A stretch of 64,000 bases of DNA. It comes from Streptomyces sp. HUAS 15-9. Its GTDB lineage: Bacteria; Actinomycetota; Actinomycetes; Streptomycetales; Streptomycetaceae. Below the pieces are notes generated by a model. That model was not told the DNA's origin. It saw only the letters and a list, made by a program, of their open reading frames with translations, and ran no database searches. This document shows, in pieces, positions 1 to 9,059 of this stretch. The stretch lies in the NCBI RefSeq assembly GCF_025642155.1, contig NZ_CP106798.1:2232001-2296000 (forward strand), in the 5' to 3' direction. How positions within the stretch are numbered: the first letter of the stretch is position 1; each line of letters starts with the position of its first letter. The position numbers and the translations under genes are program-made.

Positions 1-97
1 GCACCGGCAGGCGTGAGTAGAGCTCCACCGCGCAGCCGTCCGGTGTGATCGCACCGGGTCCCGTTCCCTCGTACCCCTCACGCATTTCAACCGTCAT
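1..97 (-). CDS. Class I SAM-dependent methyltransferase, N-terminal fragment (partial)
   Basis: An open reading frame starts with ATG at 97 on the reverse strand and runs off the left edge, giving 32 residues. The N-terminus contains GYEGTGPGAITPDGCAVELY, which from memory resembles the start of a family of Streptomyces class I SAM-dependent methyltransferases. The SAM-binding motif would lie outside the window, so the function rests on recall of the N-terminus only. The ribosome binding site is weak (TTCGGGC before ATG), and an internal ATG at 85 is an alternative start. The gene points the same way as the acyltransferase-domain gene that ends at 166, 68 bp upstream. Confidence 0.5.
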   Translation of the reverse strand, partial: MTVEMREGYEGTGPGAITPDGCAVELYSRLPV

Positions 98-165
98 GCC
101 CGAACAACGGCCCGCCTCCGCAGACCCGTTCCCACCCGTCGGTAGTTCACTCGTTCGAGTGTTCC

Positions 166-1077
166 TCAGGGCAGCGGGAACCATCCGTGCCCGATGTACC
201 AGTGGCCGCCCGCCCGCAGATGGTCCCCCACGGCCCGCTCCACGGACGTCCGGCGCGGCAGATCACGCACCGGCAGGTCCGGATCCCCGAACACGAACTG
301 GACGGGATCGCCGTCGGCGGGCTCCGTGTCCTGTCGGCCCGCCCGGAACCGCTCCTGGAACCGGACGATGTTGGAGTCCTCGGCGAGATACCGCTTCAGC
401 TGCGGATCAAGCAGCCAGGAGTGGCAGACCACGACCTGGTGTCTCTCCTCGGGGAAGTGCCGGGCGAAGAAGTCCCGGGCCAGCGCCACCGACCGGTCGC
501 ACGCGGCCGGTGTCAGCGGGCCGTGGAAGTCGGGGATGTGCAGGTTCAGACAGGGCACGCCGGGGGCCACGTCCGGTCCGGCGGCCGAGATCACCCGCGC
601 CGTGCGCTCACCGAGCCGTGCGCGCTCGAACTGCAGTCGGCCCAGCTGGTACAGCTCACCGCGGAAGTGGTGGGCCAGCCAGCGGGCCTGCCGTGGGTGC
701 AGCCCTCCGGCGCCGGTCCGTCTGCGGTGGATCGTCATGTGCCGCCCCAGGTCGGCGAAGGTGCGCCGGCGGACGTCCGCCGGGATGCCGCGCTCGCGGT
801 GGTACGCGCGCGTGTGGGGAAGCCCGGCGAGGAAGACGTACACCACGAAGTACGGGCCAAGCCCGGCCGGAGCCGCCGCGAGCCGCTCGTCCAGCCCCGG
901 TGCCCCGCCGGGCTCCCCCAGGTCCCGGACCAGCTCCTCGACGCACTCCTCCAGGAGCCGCAAGACGCCCGGGTCGCCGGTCACCGTGCGGCGCAGTGCG
1001 ACCAATGCGTTGATGTCCTCATGGGGGACGCAGAGGTCGAGGAGCAGTTCGGGCAGGTCGTCGGCGTCCGGCAGCAC
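166..1077 (-). CDS. Acyltransferase-domain (NAT_N/GNAT_C-like) protein
   Basis: This is a 303-residue protein read from a GTG at 1077. That start is chosen because AAAGGGGGAA sits 6-9 bases upstream; a longer frame from TTG 1125 has no such signal. The C-terminal half contains LNLHIPDFHGPLTP, a Cys-His-Ser-Trp segment (VVCHSWLLDPQL) and SNIVRFQERF. I associate these with the two-domain N-acyltransferase family found widely in Streptomyces. No signal peptide or membrane segment is seen, so it should be cytoplasmic. The substrate is unknown. It is divergent from the small membrane protein gene starting at 1144, with 66 bp between the starts. The family call is from memory of conserved segments and the exact chemistry is not established. 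Confidence 0.65.
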   Translation of the reverse strand: MLPDADDLPELLLDLCVPHEDINALVALRRTVTGDPGVLRLLEECVEELVRDLGEPGGAPGLDERLAAAPAGLGPYFVVYVFLAGLPHTRAYHRERGIPADVRRRTFADLGRHMTIHRRRTGAGGLHPRQARWLAHHFRGELYQLGRLQFERARLGERTARVISAAGPDVAPGVPCLNLHIPDFHGPLTPAACDRSVALARDFFARHFPEERHQVVVCHSWLLDPQLKRYLAEDSNIVRFQERFRAGRQDTEPADGDPVQFVFGDPDLPVRDLPRRTSVERAVGDHLRAGGHWYIGHGWFPLP

Positions 1078-1143
1078 GGTGCGATTCCCCCTTTGGTGAA
1101 CGTCCGTCCGAAGAGTACGTTGCAAGGAGGAGTGGTGATCCCG

Positions 1144-1440
1144 ATGCGTACGGGCAGTGAGCCGGCGACCGCGCGCAGTGCTCTGCGGGCGCGGTTGTGG
1201 CTGAGCGTGTGGGGGCTGGCCTGGGCCGTCTTCGGCACGGTGGCCTTCGTGCTAGTCGGGCGCCCCGGCTGGGCCGCCGCCTGCGGGGTGCTCTGGGTGG
1301 TGGCCACCGTCGACATGGCCATGATCCTCAAGCACATGCGGGAGGGCCCGCACTACCAGCCGGGCCGTGATGTCCCGCCGTACGAGCCGGTGGACGATCG
1401 TCCGCCGTTGCGTCGGCCTCCGCAGCACCGGCATCCGTGA
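1144..1440 (+). CDS. Small two-helix membrane protein, function unknown
   Basis: A 98-residue protein with two hydrophobic stretches, about residues 20-38 (WLSVWGLAWAVFGTVAFVLV) and 43-61, a short loop holding GRPGW, and a basic, proline-rich C-terminal tail ending in HRHP. It is predicted to be a cytoplasmic-membrane protein with both ends on the same side. The Shine-Dalgarno AAGGAGGA lies at 1124-1131. The GTG at 1135 is only 4 bases away and the ATG at 1144 is 13 bases away, so the start is uncertain; I chose the ATG. It faces away from the acyltransferase-domain gene. I do not recognise a named family. Confidence 0.6.
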   Translation: MRTGSEPATARSALRARLWLSVWGLAWAVFGTVAFVLVGRPGWAAACGVLWVVATVDMAMILKHMREGPHYQPGRDVPPYEPVDDRPPLRRPPQHRHP

Positions 1441-1486
1441 CGGGCGCACGCGTGGGGTCATGGCATCGCCGCACCGCCCGGCCGTG

Positions 1487-1867
1487 TCAGGAATCGAACC
1501 GTGCGGCCTTCAGATACTCCGGGTTGGGGTCCAGCGCGGCCGCCAGCCGGAAGTGGCGCTTGGCCTGGTCCGGGCGTCCCAGTCGCTCATAGGTGCGGGC
1601 AATCGCGAAGTGCGCGAACGCGTTGTCCGGCTCGCGCTCCAGGACGATGGTGAACTCCAGCTCGGCGGGCCTCAGTTGGGCGGCGGCGAAGAAGGCGCGG
1701 GCCCGCAGCAGCCGTGCGGCCGTGTTCTCGGGATGGGCGGCGATGACTCCGTCGAGCAGCTTCACCGCGCCCCTCGGGTCCCGTGCGTTGAGCAGTTGCT
1801 CGGCGGCACGGAAGTCGATGACATGCGTCTCCGGCGTACGTCCGGTCGAACCGCTGGTCTCGGGCAC
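1487..1867 (-). CDS. TPR-repeat protein
   Basis: A 126-residue protein made mostly of tetratricopeptide-like helix pairs. One repeat is visible around AAEQLLNARDPRGAVKLLDG, one around ARLLRARAFFAAAQLRPAEL and one around AHFAIARTYERLGRPDQAKR. TPR arrays normally act as protein-binding scaffolds; the partner is unknown. The start is a GTG preceded by AAGGGAAGG at good distance; longer frames upstream lack a binding site. It lies 50 bp downstream of coaE on the same strand and may share its transcript. No signal peptide is seen. The family is confident, the specific role is not. Confidence 0.8.
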   Translation of the reverse strand: MPETSGSTGRTPETHVIDFRAAEQLLNARDPRGAVKLLDGVIAAHPENTAARLLRARAFFAAAQLRPAELEFTIVLEREPDNAFAHFAIARTYERLGRPDQAKRHFRLAAALDPNPEYLKAARFDS

Positions 1868-1917
1868 GACAAAGTCCTTCCCTTGCTGGAGGCGTTCAAC
1901 GCCCGGCCGGCGGGCCG

Positions 1918-2517
1918 CTATTCCCGCGCGCGGCGGACCAGGTCGCTCCACACCTCGTCCACGCGCCGTTCCAGGGCTTCGAGCGGTACGTCGTTGTCGA
2001 TGACGATGTCCGCGATCTCCAGGCGCTTCTCGCGCGTCGCCTGCGCCGCCATGCGCGCGCGTGCGTCCGCCTCGGTCATGCCCCGCAGCCGGACGAGCCG
2101 GTCGAGCTGGGTCTCGGGGCTCGCGTCGACGACGACCACGAGGTCGTACAGCGGCGCGAGGCCGTTCTCCGTGAGGAGCGGGACGTCGTGGATGACCACC
2201 GCGTCGCCGGCCGCGGCGCTCTCCAGCTCGCGGGAGCGGGCGCCCACCAGGGGATGCACGATCGAGTTCAGGACGGCCAGCTTCTCCGGGTCGGCGAAGA
2301 CGATGGAGCCCAGCCGGGGCCGGTCCAGGCTGCCGTCCGCGGCAAGCACCTGTGTGCCGAAGGCCTCGACGACCGCCGCGAGGCCGGGGGTTTCGGGCGC
2401 GACGACCTCGCGTGCGATGCGGTCCGCGTCGATCAGTACGGCACCGTGCGCGGCGAGCAGCCGCGACACCTCGCTCTTGCCGGCGCCGATCCCACCGGTG
2501 AGGCCAACTTTCAGCAT
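1918..2517 (-). CDS. coaE: Dephospho-CoA kinase
   Basis: CoaE phosphorylates the 3'-hydroxyl of dephospho-CoA with ATP, the last step of coenzyme A synthesis. The 199-residue protein starts [15 protein letters not shown], with the P-loop at residues 8-15, followed by the [12 protein letters not shown] substrate-binding segment and the [10 protein letters not shown] and DVPLLTENG motifs typical of CoaE. Length fits the bacterial enzyme, and the lid helix with [19 protein letters not shown] is present. The ATG at 2517 places the conserved beta strand and P-loop at the N-terminus as usual. It sits between the PAC2 gene (51 bp upstream) and the TPR gene, all on the same strand. Confidence 0.96.
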   Translation of the reverse strand: MLKVGLTGGIGAGKSEVSRLLAAHGAVLIDADRIAREVVAPETPGLAAVVEAFGTQVLAADGSLDRPRLGSIVFADPEKLAVLNSIVHPLVGARSRELESAAAGDAVVIHDVPLLTENGLAPLYDLVVVVDASPETQLDRLVRLRGMTEADARARMAAQATREKRLEIADIVIDNDVPLEALERRVDEVWSDLVRRARE

Positions 2518-2568
2518 GAGCGGAAGCTTAGGCCCTGCCACCGACAGGGCGCCCACCGGTCGCACCGC

Positions 2569-3507
2569 TCAGTTGTCGCCCTCCCGCTCCGCCAGGAACT
2601 TCTCGAATTCCCGGCCGATCTCGTCCGCCGACGGGATGTCCGCCGACTCGGCGAGCATGTTGCCGCGGCTCTCGGCGCCCGCGGCGGCGTCGTACTGGTG
2701 CTCAAGGCCCTGGACGAGGGAGGTGAGCTCCTCGTCGCCCTCCTGGATCTGCCGGTCGATCTCCGTCTGCGTGCGGTGCGCCTCCGTGCGCAGGGAGTGC
2801 GCGATGCCGGGCAGGACCAGGCCGGTCGCGGCCGTGATGGCCTCCAGGACGGTCAGTGCCGCGTCCGGGTAGGCCGAGCGGGCGATGTAGTGCGGGACGT
2901 GCGCGGCGACGCCCAGGACGTCGTGCCCGGACTCCATGAGGCGGTACTCGACGAGCGCCTCGGCGCTGCCGGGCACCTGTGCCTCGTCGAAGGGGCTGCG
3001 GTGGCCCGGGACGAGGTCGGTGCGGTTGCCGTGGGGGGTGAGGCCGACCGGGCGGGTGTGCGGGACGCCCATCGGGATGCCGTGGAAGTTCACGGAGAGC
3101 CGTACGCCGAGACGCTCCACGATCTGCCGTACGGCGGCGGCGAAGCGCTCCCACTCCACGTCCGGCTCGGGGCCGGAGAGCAGCAGGAAGGGGGCTCCCG
3201 TGGTGTCCTGGACGAGCCGTACCTCGATGGTCGGCTCCTCGTACTCGGTCCAGCGGTCCCGCTTGAAGGTGAGCAGCGGGCGGCGGGCCCGGTAGTCCAC
3301 GAGCCGGTCGTGGTCGAAGCGGGCGACGACCTGGTGGGGCAGGGACTCGAGGAGCCGCTCGACGATCTGGTCGCCGGTCTCACCCGCGTCGATGTATCCG
3401 TCGAAGTGGTAGAGCATGACAAGTCCGGCCGACTCCTGGGCGAGCGCCATGTCGACGACGGCAAGCCCCTTCGGCTCCCATGCGTACAAACCCTGCGGAT
3501 CTAGCAC
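2569..3507 (-). CDS. PAC2 family protein
   Basis: A 312-residue soluble protein of the PAC2 family, related to proteasome assembly chaperone 2. The N-terminal half has the family pattern [20 protein letters not shown] followed by [18 protein letters not shown], and the middle has [12 protein letters not shown]. Actinobacteria have 20S proteasomes and several PAC2-like proteins, but a chaperone role for these is not proven. The C-terminus is acidic and helical (about residues 245-312). The GTG start is supported by GGAGGAG about 8 bases upstream. It is transcribed in the same direction as rpsA but is separated from it by a strong terminator at 3713-3742. Confidence 0.85.
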   Translation of the reverse strand: MLDPQGLYAWEPKGLAVVDMALAQESAGLVMLYHFDGYIDAGETGDQIVERLLESLPHQVVARFDHDRLVDYRARRPLLTFKRDRWTEYEEPTIEVRLVQDTTGAPFLLLSGPEPDVEWERFAAAVRQIVERLGVRLSVNFHGIPMGVPHTRPVGLTPHGNRTDLVPGHRSPFDEAQVPGSAEALVEYRLMESGHDVLGVAAHVPHYIARSAYPDAALTVLEAITAATGLVLPGIAHSLRTEAHRTQTEIDRQIQEGDEELTSLVQGLEHQYDAAAGAESRGNMLAESADIPSADEIGREFEKFLAEREGDN

Positions 3508-3712
3508 TGTGACCGCTCCTCCTCGTGTCAGTAGTCGACAACGCGGCCCGGAACGTGGGCATTCCCGCCCACGCCCCTGATCAGGCCTGTCTCACCGCGT
3601 TTTCGTGCGCGGGTCCACCAGAGCACGAGGCGCCGCGCGGCCGACCGTCACGCGCGCGTGGCCGTGGACTCCCCGACGTGGACGCCGGGTTCACCGCTCC
3701 CGGGCAGCGCTG

Positions 3713-3742
3713 AGGGGCCGTACCCCGAAAGGTACGGCCCCT
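3713..3742 (-). terminator. Hairpin terminator behind rpsA
   Basis: A perfect 12-bp inverted repeat, AGGGGCCGTACC and GGTACGGCCCCT, with a six-base loop lies 31 bp past the rpsA stop codon. There is no T-run on the reverse strand, which is usual for Streptomyces terminators. Confidence 0.75.
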
Positions 3743-3773
3743 GCAGTCAACGGCTAAGCCTCAGCGGCAGCGA

Positions 3774-5270
3774 TCAGCTCTGGCCGCCGGCCAGCTTCTC
3801 GCGCAGCGCGGCAAGCGCCTCGTCCGAGGCCAGCGCACCGGAGGTGTCCGCGCCCTCGGAGGAGTACGAACCGCCACCCGCGGCCGGAGCCGCACCCGCG
3901 GCGTCGCCACCCTCGGCAGCGGCGGCAGCGTCGGCCTCGCGGCTCTTGATGACCTGCTGCTGGTGCTGCTCGAAGCGCTGCTGCGCCTCGGCGTACTGGT
4001 GCTCCCACTCCTCGCGCTGCTTCTCGTAGCCCTCGAGCCAGTCGTTGGTCTCGGGGTCGAAGCCCTCGGGGTAGATGTAGTTGCCCTGGTCGTCGTAGGA
4101 CGCGGCCATGCCGTACAGGGTCGGGTCGAACTCGACCGAGGCCGGGTCGGCACCGAAGGACTCGTTGGCCTGCTTCAGCGAGAGGCTGATGCGACGACGC
4201 TCGAGGTCGATGTCGATGACCTTGACGAAGATCTCGTCGTTGACCTGGACGACCTGCTCCGGGATCTCCACGTGGCGCTCGGCCAGCTCGGAGATGTGGA
4301 CCAGACCCTCGATGCCCTCGTCGACGCGGACGAACGCACCGAACGGAACCAGCTTCGTGACCTTGCCGGGCACGACCTGGCCGATCTGGTGGGTGCGGGC
4401 GAACTGCTGCCACGGGTCTTCCTGGGTCGCCTTCAGCGACAGGGAGACGCGCTCGCGGTCCATGTCGACGTCGAGGACCTCGACGGTGACCTCCTGGCCG
4501 ACCTCGACGACCTCGGAGGGGTGGTCGATGTGCTTCCAGGACAGCTCGGAGACGTGGACCAGACCGTCGACGCCACCCAGGTCCACGAAGGCACCGAAGT
4601 TGACGATCGAGGAGACCACACCGGAGCGGACCTGACCCTTCTGGAGGGTCGTGAGGAACGTCTGGCGGACCTCGGACTGGGTCTGCTCCAGCCAGGCGCG
4701 GCGGGACAGGACCACGTTGTTGCGGTTCTTGTCCAGCTCGATGATCTTGGCCTCGAGCTCCTTGCCGACGTACGGCTGGAGGTCGCGGACGCGGCGCATC
4801 TCGACCAGGGAGGCCGGGAGGAAGCCACGGAGGCCGATGTCGAGGATGAGACCACCCTTGACGACCTCGATGACGGTACCGGTGACGATGCCGTCCTCTT
4901 CCTTGATCTTCTCGATGGTGCCCCAGGCGCGCTCGTACTGGGCACGCTTCTTCGAGAGGATCAGGCGGCCTTCCTTGTCCTCCTTCTGGAGGACGAGGGC
5001 CTCGATCTCGTCGCCGACGGCAACGACCTCGTTGGGGTCGACGTCGTGCTTGATCGAGAGCTCGCGGCTCGGGATGACACCTTCGGTCTTGTAACCGATG
5101 TCGAGCAGGACCTCGTCCCGGTCGACCTTCACGATGACGCCGTCGACGATGTCGCCGTCGTTGAAGTACTTGATCGTCTCGTCGATCGCTGCGAGGAATG
5201 CTTCCTCGTTACCGATGTCGTTGACCGCTACCTGCGGGGTGGTGGCGGTGGTCTCGGTGCTGCTCGTCAT
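3774..5270 (-). CDS. rpsA: 30S ribosomal protein S1
   Basis: S1 binds mRNA on the 30S subunit and helps initiation. The 498-residue protein has four S1 (OB-fold) RNA-binding domains, roughly residues 35-105, 120-190, 205-275 and 290-360. Each ends in the typical VSLSLK / ISLSLK type strand. A low-complexity, glutamine- and alanine-rich C-terminal tail follows, as in other actinobacterial S1 proteins; four domains rather than the six of E. coli is normal for this group. The ATG at 5270 gives MTSSTETTATTPQ, the conserved Streptomyces start, although no strong Shine-Dalgarno precedes it. A consensus-like promoter lies about 200 bp upstream, so the transcript has a long leader. Confidence 0.98.
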   Translation of the reverse strand: MTSSTETTATTPQVAVNDIGNEEAFLAAIDETIKYFNDGDIVDGVIVKVDRDEVLLDIGYKTEGVIPSRELSIKHDVDPNEVVAVGDEIEALVLQKEDKEGRLILSKKRAQYERAWGTIEKIKEEDGIVTGTVIEVVKGGLILDIGLRGFLPASLVEMRRVRDLQPYVGKELEAKIIELDKNRNNVVLSRRAWLEQTQSEVRQTFLTTLQKGQVRSGVVSSIVNFGAFVDLGGVDGLVHVSELSWKHIDHPSEVVEVGQEVTVEVLDVDMDRERVSLSLKATQEDPWQQFARTHQIGQVVPGKVTKLVPFGAFVRVDEGIEGLVHISELAERHVEIPEQVVQVNDEIFVKVIDIDLERRRISLSLKQANESFGADPASVEFDPTLYGMAASYDDQGNYIYPEGFDPETNDWLEGYEKQREEWEHQYAEAQQRFEQHQQQVIKSREADAAAAAEGGDAAGAAPAAGGGSYSSEGADTSGALASDEALAALREKLAGGQS

Positions 5271-5637
5271 GTGGGAAAGGGCTCCGGTACGGACATTGAA
5301 GTCGTAGGTACTGCTACGCCGGGAGCCCGTATCGCTCTGAAGAAGCCGGACAGCCAAGGAAGCGCCCCACCAGCGACTGGTGACGGCGCCTCGACAACCG
5401 AGGGGACATACAACAGATGCGAGCGCAGCCTGCTACGTCTGAGGTGCGCAGGCCCGCAGCGCAACTTGTAGCATACGGGGGCAGCCGGACAGGGTCAATG
5501 CGCGAAGCGCACACCCGGGGCGGATCGCCGCATAACCGGCACAAGAAACGTCCCAGCAGGCCACGCGGGCCTGAGGGAACCTCCTCCGTGACACGGCCCT
5601 GAGGGTTGGACGGAAGAGTACGACGAGGGAGCCGATC
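5271..5637. other. Divergent intergenic region: rpsA leader and methyltransferase upstream
   Basis: This 367-bp gap holds the rpsA promoter at 5470-5498 and a roughly 190-base rpsA leader. I found no coding frame in the leader. A regulatory RNA fold is possible but I could not show one by eye. No convincing promoter for the rightward methyltransferase was found between 5500 and 5637. Confidence 0.5.
5470..5498 (-). promoter_or_regulatory. Primary-sigma type promoter for rpsA
   Basis: On the reverse strand TTGACC (5498-5493) and TATGCT (5475-5470) are separated by exactly 17 bp. This is close to the HrdB/sigma-70 consensus and correctly oriented for rpsA. Transcription would begin near 5463, leaving a leader of about 190 bases. 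Confidence 0.8.
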
Positions 5638-6447
5638 ATCCAAGAGCCCGAAGCGTTCGAACCCGAAGCCACCCGGCGCGACGCCGATGCCACCGAGAGC
5701 TCCAGGGCCAATCGGGGCTGGTGGGACCGGAACGCGGACGAGTACCAGGTCGAACACGGCACGTTCCTCGGCGACGACCGTTTCGTGTGGGGCCCCGAGG
5801 GCCTCGACGAGGTGGAGGCCGAACTGCTCGGCGCGCCGGAGGAGCTGAAGGGCAAGGACGTCCTGGAGATCGGCGCGGGCGCGGCGCAGTGCTCGCGCTG
5901 GCTGGCCGCCCAGGGGGCCCGGCCGGTGGCCCTGGACCTCTCCCACCGCCAGCTCCAGCACGCGCTGCGCATCGGCGGATCGTTTCCTCTGGTGTGCGCC
6001 GACGCCGGTGCGCTCCCCTTCGCCGACGCCTCCTTCGACCTGGCGTGTTCGGCCTACGGGGCGCTGCCGTTCGTGGCGGATCCGCGGCTGGTGCTGCGCG
6101 AGGTGCACCGGATACTCCGCCCGGGTGGCCGCTTCGTGTTCTCGGTGACGCATCCCGTCCGCTGGGCCTTCCCGGACGAGCCGGGGCCCGAGGGGCTGTC
6201 GGTGGCGGCCTCGTATTTCGACCGCACGCCGTACGTCGAACAGGACGAGGAGGGTAGGGCGGTCTACGTGGAGCACCACAGGACGATCGGTGACCGCGTC
6301 CGGGACATCGTGGCCTCGGGCCTGCGTCTGGTGGACCTGGTGGAGCCGGAGTGGCCGGCCTGGAACACCGCGGAGTGGGGCGGCTGGTCCCCGCTGCGGG
6401 GTGCCCTCATCCCCGGGACGGCGATCTTCGTGTGCGAGCGGGACTGA
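5638..6447 (+). CDS. Class I SAM-dependent methyltransferase with a non-canonical (ATC) apparent start
   Basis: The protein carries the SAM-binding motif VLEIGAGAAQCSRWLA, an acidic loop (VALDLS), the CADAGALPFADASFD motif and a post-motif ILRPGGRFVFSVTHP, so it is a methyltransferase of the UbiE/type 11 class; the substrate is unknown. In-frame codons before GTG 5785 encode ANRGWWDRNADEYQ, an N-terminal helix conserved in these proteins. The true N-terminus should therefore lie near 5638, where AGGGAG precedes two ATC codons. No ATG, GTG or TTG occurs in frame there. Conventional calling would start at 5785 and lose about 49 residues including WWDRNADEY. Possible explanations are an ATC start, a point change from ATG, or a sequence error. 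Confidence 0.75.
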   Translation: MQEPEAFEPEATRRDADATESSRANRGWWDRNADEYQVEHGTFLGDDRFVWGPEGLDEVEAELLGAPEELKGKDVLEIGAGAAQCSRWLAAQGARPVALDLSHRQLQHALRIGGSFPLVCADAGALPFADASFDLACSAYGALPFVADPRLVLREVHRILRPGGRFVFSVTHPVRWAFPDEPGPEGLSVAASYFDRTPYVEQDEEGRAVYVEHHRTIGDRVRDIVASGLRLVDLVEPEWPAWNTAEWGGWSPLRGALIPGTAIFVCERD

Positions 6448-6525
6448 TCGTGTGCGAGCGGGACCGGGATTCCGCCGGGCACGCGCGCGTGAGGGCGGTT
6501 CCGGGGGCCGTACGACACTAGGGGC

Positions 6526-9059
6526 GTGATCCGTTACGACGCCCTGGACGTTCTGCCCGTACGTGGTGCCCTGCCCGCCCTGGACGACGCCCTGGAGGGA
6601 CACGGCACCGCCGTCCTGGTCGCGCCGCCCGGCACCGGCAAGACGACGCTGGTGCCACTGGCGCTGGCCGGGCTGCTGGGCACGGGGCCGGCCCGGCGTG
6701 TGGTCGTGGCCGAGCCGCGCAGGATCGCGGCGCGGGCGGCCGCGCGGCGGATGGCGTGGCTGCTGGGCGAGAAGGTCGGGGAAAGCGTCGGCTACACCGT
6801 GCGCGGGGAGCGCGTCGTGGGCCGCCACGCGCGCGTGGAGGTCGTCACGACCGGTGTGCTGCTCCAGCGCCTCCAGCGGGACCAGGAGCTGACGGGTGTC
6901 GACGTGGTCGTGCTCGACGAGTGCCACGAGCGGCATCTGGACGCGGACACCGTGGCGGCGTTCCTGTGGGACGTACGGGAGACCCTGCGGCCGGAGCTGC
7001 GGCTGGTGGCCGCGTCGGCGACCACCGACGCGCAGGGGTGGGCGCGGCTGCTGGGCGGGGCGCCGGTGGTCGAGGCCGCGGGCGTGTCGCACCCCGTGGA
7101 GGTGGTGTGGGCGCCGCCGGTGCGCCCGGTGCGGCCGCCGCACGGAATGCGCGTCGACCCCGCACTGCTGGCCCACGTGGCGTCGGTGGTGCGGCGGGCG
7201 CTGGCCGAGCGGCCGGGGGACGTGCTGTGTTTCCTGCCCGGCGTGGGCGAGATCGCGCGGGTGGCCGGGCAGTTGGGGGACCTGGGCGGCATCGAGGTAC
7301 TCCAGGTGCACGGGCGGGCGCCGGCGGCGGTGCAGGACGCCGTGCTGGCGCCCGGTGAGCGGCGCCGGGTGGTGCTGGCCACGTCGGTGGCGGAGTCCTC
7401 CCTGACAGTGCCCGGGGTGCGGGTGGTGGTGGACTCCGGGCTGGCACGGGAACCGCGTGTCGATCACGCGCGCGGGCTGAGCGCGCTGACGACGGTACGG
7501 GCCTCGCAGGCGGCGGGGCGGCAGCGCGCGGGGCGGGCCGGGCGTGAGGCGCCGGGTGCGGTGTACCGGTGCTGGGCGGAGGCCGAGGATGCCCGTCTGC
7601 CCCGTTTTCCTTCGCCGGAGATCAAGGTGGCCGACCTGACGGCGTTCGCCCTTCAGACGGCCTGCTGGGGCGATCCGGACGCCTCCGGGCTGGCGCTGCT
7701 GGATCCGCCGCCGGGCGGGGCGATGGCGGCGGCGCGCTCCGCGCTGACGGCCGTGGGGGCGGTCGACTCCGCCGGGCGGGCCACGGAGCGGGGGGTTCGG
7801 CTCGCGCGGCTGGGGTTGCACCCCCGGCTGGGGAGGGCGTTGCTGGACACGTCCGCCTACGGCGCGGGTGCCGAGATTGTCGCGCTGCTCAGCGAAGAGG
7901 CTCCGCCGGAGTACGGGGACGACCTGGCGTCGGCCTTGCGTGTCGCGCGGCGCGGTGGTGACGCCTACGCCAAGCGGTGGGCCGCTGAAGTCCGGCGGCT
8001 GCGGGCCGTGGTCTCGGAGGGGTTTCCCACCCGCCCACCCGTCTCCCTCAGTTGCAAGTGGACGCCCAGGCCGGCACAGGAACCGGCGATCAACAGATCG
8101 CCGGGCTCGTCGCCGCGTTCGCCTTTCCCGAGCGGATCGCCAGGCTCGACGGCGGCTCGTACCTCATGGTGTCCGGGACCCGGGCCGAGGTCACCGACGG
8201 CTCGTTCCTGCGCGGAGCGCCCTGGATCGCCGTCGCCGTCGCCGACCGGCCCGTCGGCAGGGGACACGCGCGCGTGCAGCTCGGGGCCGTCGTCGACGAG
8301 GACGTCGCCCGGCTCGCGGCCGGTTCAATGCTGGCGGCGCGGGACGAGGTCCACTGGGCCGACGAGGACGTGGTCGCACGCAGGGTGGAGCGGCTGGGGG
8401 CGGTCGAGCTGGCGGTGCGGCCGCTGAAGGACGCCGACCCCGCCCTCGTACGCGACGCGCTTCTGGAAGGGCTGCGGCAGGAGAGGTTCGGGCTGCTGCG
8501 GTGGTCGGCGGAGGCGGAGGCACTGCGGCAGCGGCTGGCCTTTCTGCGGCTGCATCTCGGCGAACCGTGGCCGGACGTGTCGGACGGTGCCCTCCACGCG
8601 CGCGTGGACGAATGGCTGGAACCCGAGCTGGGACGGGCACGGCAGCGGGCCGACCTCGCGCGGATCGATGCCAGGGAGGCGCTCGGACGGCTGCTGCCGT
8701 GGGCCGGCGGGGACGCCGCCCGGCTCGACGAACTCGCCCCCGAGCGGATGGCCGTACCCAGTGGGTCCAGAATCCGGATCGACTACGCGAACCCCGAGCA
8801 GCCCGTCCTGGCCGTGAAACTGCAGGAGATGTTCGGGCTGCACGAGTCGCCGCGGGTGGCCGGGGTGCCGCTGCTCGTGCATCTCCTCTCCCCCGCCGGG
8901 CGGCCCGCCGCCGTCACCGCCGACCTCGCCTCCTTCTGGAGGGACGGCTACAAGGGCGTACGGGCCGAACTGCGCGGCCGGTACCCGAAGCATCCGTGGC
9001 CGGAGGACCCGGCCACCGCCGAGCCCACCCGGCACACCAACGCCCGGTTCAGGCGCTGA
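6526..9059 (+). pseudogene. hrpB: ATP-dependent helicase HrpB, interrupted by a frameshift
   Basis: HrpB is a DEAH-box helicase of the DEAH/RHA group. The first frame (GTG 6526) encodes the P-loop APPGTGKTT at residues 33-41, DECH at 131-134, SATT, and the helicase C-terminal motifs up to about residue 490 (EVRRLRAVVSEG). After about 8010-8050 this frame turns into unrelated sequence and stops at 8427. The genuine HrpB C-terminal half (AGLVAAFAFPERIARLDGGS through RYPKHPWPEDP) continues in the -1 frame to 9059. Both halves are well conserved, so a single lost base, probably in the GGGGTTTCCC tract at 8019-8028, explains it. It may be a recent pseudogene or a sequencing error. The 3' end overlaps the convergent DUF3068 gene by 11 bp. 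Confidence 0.85.

Noticed and set aside
5314..7821. An 835-residue reverse-strand frame opposite the methyltransferase and hrpB genes
   Set aside because: Composition is Arg/Pro/His-rich, and the opposite strand carries clear methyltransferase and helicase motifs.
8015..8030. Programmed -1 ribosomal frameshift in hrpB
   Set aside because: The GGGGTTTCCC tract does not give a proper X XXY YYZ slippery site in the zero frame, and no conserved frameshift is known in hrpB.
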